A stretch of 64,000 bases of DNA from contig CP126199.1 of assembly GCA_030272155.1 (NCBI GenBank), positions 5,692,501 through 5,756,500 of the forward strand, written 5' to 3'. The first letter of the stretch is position 1. Every line of letters starts with the position of its first letter. This DNA comes from Tetradesmus obliquus (Eukaryota; Chlorophyta; Chlorophyceae; Sphaeropleales; Scenedesmaceae). Shown piece by piece: positions 61,256 through 64,000 of the stretch. The notes below the pieces were generated by a model that made no database searches, was not told where the DNA came from, and worked only from the letters and a program-made list of their open reading frames with translations. Position numbers and translations under genes: made by a program.

Positions 61256-63747
61256 CGATGAAGTGACCCCAGCCACGCACGGCGGAGGCAGCTGGCTGCA
61301 GCCTGGTGACGCCTGCTCCCTCAAGCGCACTTCCGGCCAGGCCTGGGCACGCTGCCGCCCCGGCAGCTTCTGCGCCTGCTCCTGCGTGGCAGGTAAGGCT
61401 GCCAGATCCCTAAGACCTCACAGAGATCTGGAGATGAGGATCTCGCCCTTCGCGCTGTGCAAGCCATGCTGGACTTGCCTTCTGCTGTCTGTGTTTGCAC
61501 GCCGTTGCTGCGGAAGCTTGATATGCTCTGTTGTGGTGTGCCCACCTGTGCTTCTAGGAGTGTGTCAGGCCTGTCACAATCACTCTGACGGTTCGCTTTG
61601 CACTGCTGCTGCTGCTGCTGCTGTATGCATCGTCACTTCCCGCCCACCCCATGGCCTCCCATCACTGTTGTGGCTCCCAGTGGGCATCCCAGTGGGCGGC
61701 AACGCACGGCGGAGGCAGCTGGCTGCAGCCTGGTGACGCCTGCTCCCTCAAGCGCACTTCCGGCCAGGCCTGGGCACGCTGCCGCCCCGGCAGCTTCTGC
61801 GCCTGCTCCTGCGTGGCAGGTAAGGCTGCCAGATCCCTAAGACCTCACAGAGATCTGGAGATGAGGATCTCGCCCTTCGCGCTGTGCAAGCCATGCTGGA
61901 CTTGCCTTCTGCTGTCTGTGTTTGCACGCCGTTGCTGCGGAAGCTTGATATGCTCTGTTGTGGTGTGCCCACCTGTGCTTCTAGGAGTGTGTCAGGCCTG
62001 TCACAATCACTCTGACGGTTCGCTTTGCACTGCTGCTGCTGCTGCTGCTGTATGCATCGTCACTTCCCGCCCACGCCATGGCCTCCCATCACTGTTGTGG
62101 CTCCCAGTGGGCATCCCAGTGGGCGGCAACGACACCTTTGCCTTCAGCGGCCCTGGGCTGGTCAGCGTCAGCGTGTTGGACAACGACGCCAGCCCTGACG
62201 GCAGCCCCGTCAGCATCGCACCAGGTGGGGGCATGTGCCGTCAAGTGCCACATACATCTGCTTCTACGCGTGCTGTGTGTATGGGCAAGAAACAATCGGG
62301 ACGCTTGTCGCTTGGCACTGGCTGTGCACGCTGTGACCAAGGCGTGCACTTGCAGCGGCAGCTGTGCACATCAGCACACACATGCTTGCTGACAAGCCCA
62401 CAGGCACTGCTCCTGCCGTGAGGGAGTGATGCCTCGCACGCTGCGTGCAGTGTGGCAGCACTGCAGTTGCTGTGCAGCATGTGCCGGCTGCTGATGCACA
62501 GGCCTGCCCTGCAGCCTGTGCTGTGACGGATAATAGTTTGCTGCTGAAGTTTGCTGCTCAGCAGCCAGGTGCAGTGCGCCCTCTGCTACTTGCCATTTGT
62601 ATGCCTTGTGATCGCATTGCGGGACCCTCACACCTTGTAACTGTTGCTGCTACTGCATTACTGCGGCATATTTCACGACTGCTGCTGCTGTTGCTGCTGG
62701 CTGCAGGCTCTGTGGAGTCGCTCACGCCCGGCGTCACTGTTGCATCTGTTGACGAGGCGCAAGGAATCATCAGCATCAACATCCCTGCCGGCGCCCCGAG
62801 TGTGCTGCTGCGCTACGTGCCGGCTGCCAGCGGCAACAGGCTGGGGGCTGCCGCGTATGTGGTGGGCACATGTGAGTGATACCACTGCCTGCAGCACCTC
62901 GTGCAGGCGGCAGGCTGTGTGGTAGGAACGGGCTTGACCTGCGGTCCTGTGTAGGTGATGTGCACAGCCAGTGCCCTTGGCAGGGTGTACAAGGGCAAGA
63001 TGGGGAGGGGGAAGGCGCTGCGTGCCTGAGCTGGCCGTGATCACAGCTGCGGCCTCGTCTTAAGCACACCCAGCCTGCTCCTGCTGACTGCCGCATGCAT
63101 CCGGCGCCTGTGCCTGTTTCGTGTGCTGCCATGCCACCGCCAGCGGCCGTGCTCTACCCTGCTGGCACATGCCGCCCTGTGACCGCGTGCGTCCCTACCG
63201 GATGGCCCAGGGCCGCCATCCAGTGCGGCAGCACCCAAGGCCTCAAGTGCAACCATCAGAAAACGGGTGTCTGCTCAGCCCTGTTGTTTGCCCAGTAAGT
63301 GAAACTCTCAGCACTGCATGCAATGCAGGTTGTGGCTGCAGCACTCACCGGCCCCTGTCACACACTGCATTTAACTGCCAGCTGTGGGCGCTGCTGTGGG
63401 CAGTTTCACAGTTTGTTGGTCTGTTGCGTGGACCTGCTGCTGCCCACAGCAGCTGTTATATGCAGCGTAGTATTGTCAGTGGGGCAGCAGCAGCTGAATA
63501 AGGCCTGGGGTGGGCATAGTTTGCATCTGTGGGCACGTGACATGGCATAGCGGCGCACGAGCAACTCAGCAGCACTTGTTGCGAGTTATGTCCTTGCTTT
63601 CGACTGCTGCCGGCACCTCCACCTGCCTTGCACTCCAGACCGCACTATGCCTGCTGCTGCCTGCTGCTGCTGGTGGCCCAGGGACTCCTACTGCATGGGC
63701 AACTTCAAGACAAACTGTGCTGACCCAGACAACGCAGGCTGCAACAG
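61035..63747 (+). CDS. Secreted Cys-rich / cadherin-like / CDH protein, copy 3 (3' end outside window)
   Basis: Visible exons: 61035-61392, 62108-62224, 62707-62871, 63144-63294, 63682-63747. The gene continues past 64000, so the CDH domain itself is not seen. Exon lengths and phases match copy 2 (358, 165 and 151 nt are identical; exon 2 is 117 against 132 and exon 5 is 66 against 78). Encoded parts: signal peptide (WPGLAVILLLLGAASTAA), Cys-rich region with a 15-Ala run, VSVSVLDNDASPDGSPVSIAP, VTVASVDEAQGIISINIP, a second Cys-rich region, and SYCMGNFKTNCADPDNAGCN. The ATG used by copies 1 and 2 is changed, so the start falls at the next Met, still ahead of the signal peptide. A duplicated exon sits between exons 1 and 2 (61681-61819); the model skips it because including it leads to an early stop. 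That the missing exons encode CDH is inference from copies 1 and 2. Confidence 0.75.
61275..62130. repeat. 427-bp tandem exon-plus-intron duplication in CDH copy 3
   Basis: 61275-61703 is repeated at 61702-62130, period 427. I found one difference (C at 61649 against G at 62076). Each unit holds the end of exon 1, the donor gcag|gtaagg, the whole intron and the start of exon 2. The junction fuses the start of exon 2 to the end of exon 1. Confidence 0.95.
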
Positions 63748-64000
63748 GTGCGTGAGCCCAAGCCTACGCCTGCTGAGCACTGCTTGGAGGTGACACATGC
63801 TGGTTTGATGTATGAGAGGCGACACAGGGGAGGCAGAGGCTGTAGCACACAAGCATGATATGCCAGGCTCGAGGCAACAGCAGGCAGCTGCCCTGCACGG
63901 CAGGCACAGCATGCAGCCGCATCTTGGTGCTGCACTGGCCTTTGGAGGCTGCAAGGGGCCTGACGCTGCCTGCTGTAACTTTGCATGACACACAGCAACT

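Noticed and set aside
1-64000. Retroelement, DNA transposon, tRNA or rRNA genes
   Set aside because: No reverse transcriptase, integrase, transposase, capsid-like motif, long terminal repeats or tRNA cloverleaf was recognised by reading; a profile search could still find diverged ones.

Overview
The window looks like nuclear DNA of a green alga (Chlorophyta, probably the Chlamydomonas/Scenedesmus side of the group). The evidence is GT-AG introns in almost every gene, heavy CAG/CTG triplet bias giving Gln- and Ala-rich proteins, long gaps after stop codons, and a plastid J-domain/ferredoxin fusion of a type known from green algae and plants. The lineage is inference. No rRNA, tRNA, CRISPR array, recognisable transposon or viral fossil was found. 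Exon models were built by hand from splice motifs and phase; each complete model keeps one frame to a stop.

Layout: (1) 543-17266 (+), a 22-exon giant Gln/Ala-rich coiled-coil protein of about 4,148 aa with internal exon duplication. (2) 17807-20956 (+), a plastid J-domain plus bacterial-type ferredoxin protein (CDJ3/4/5-like). (3) 22861-23027 (+), a possible lone exon resembling the end of a DEDDy exonuclease. (4) 23466-30542 (+), a TKL/Raf-like kinase with an acylation-type N-terminus and a GAF-like region. (5) 33491-42068 (+), a FUSC/aromatic-acid-exporter-like membrane protein; one intron holds two 34-bp minisatellites. (6) 42865-64000, a three-member family of secreted Cys-rich proteins ending in a CDP-diacylglycerol pyrophosphatase (CDH, HIT-type HxH) domain: copy 1 (+) 43546-46927, copy 2 (-) 51557-58045, copy 3 (+) from 61035, cut by the window end.

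Genes 1-5 are unrelated head-to-tail housekeeping-type genes. The last 21 kb is a young local expansion. The three CDH copies share a TATA box, a 5'UTR intron with a conserved donor region, and exon phases. They differ in domain content (copy 1 lacks a cadherin-like module), in an intron present only in copy 2 that creates a 20-nt microexon, and in a nearly perfect 427-bp tandem exon duplication in copy 3. Copies 2 and 3 are divergent, and the roughly 500 bp between their TATA boxes carries four perfect 16-22 bp palindromes. A secreted eukaryotic CDH fused to Cys-rich and adhesin-like modules is the best candidate for something undescribed here.
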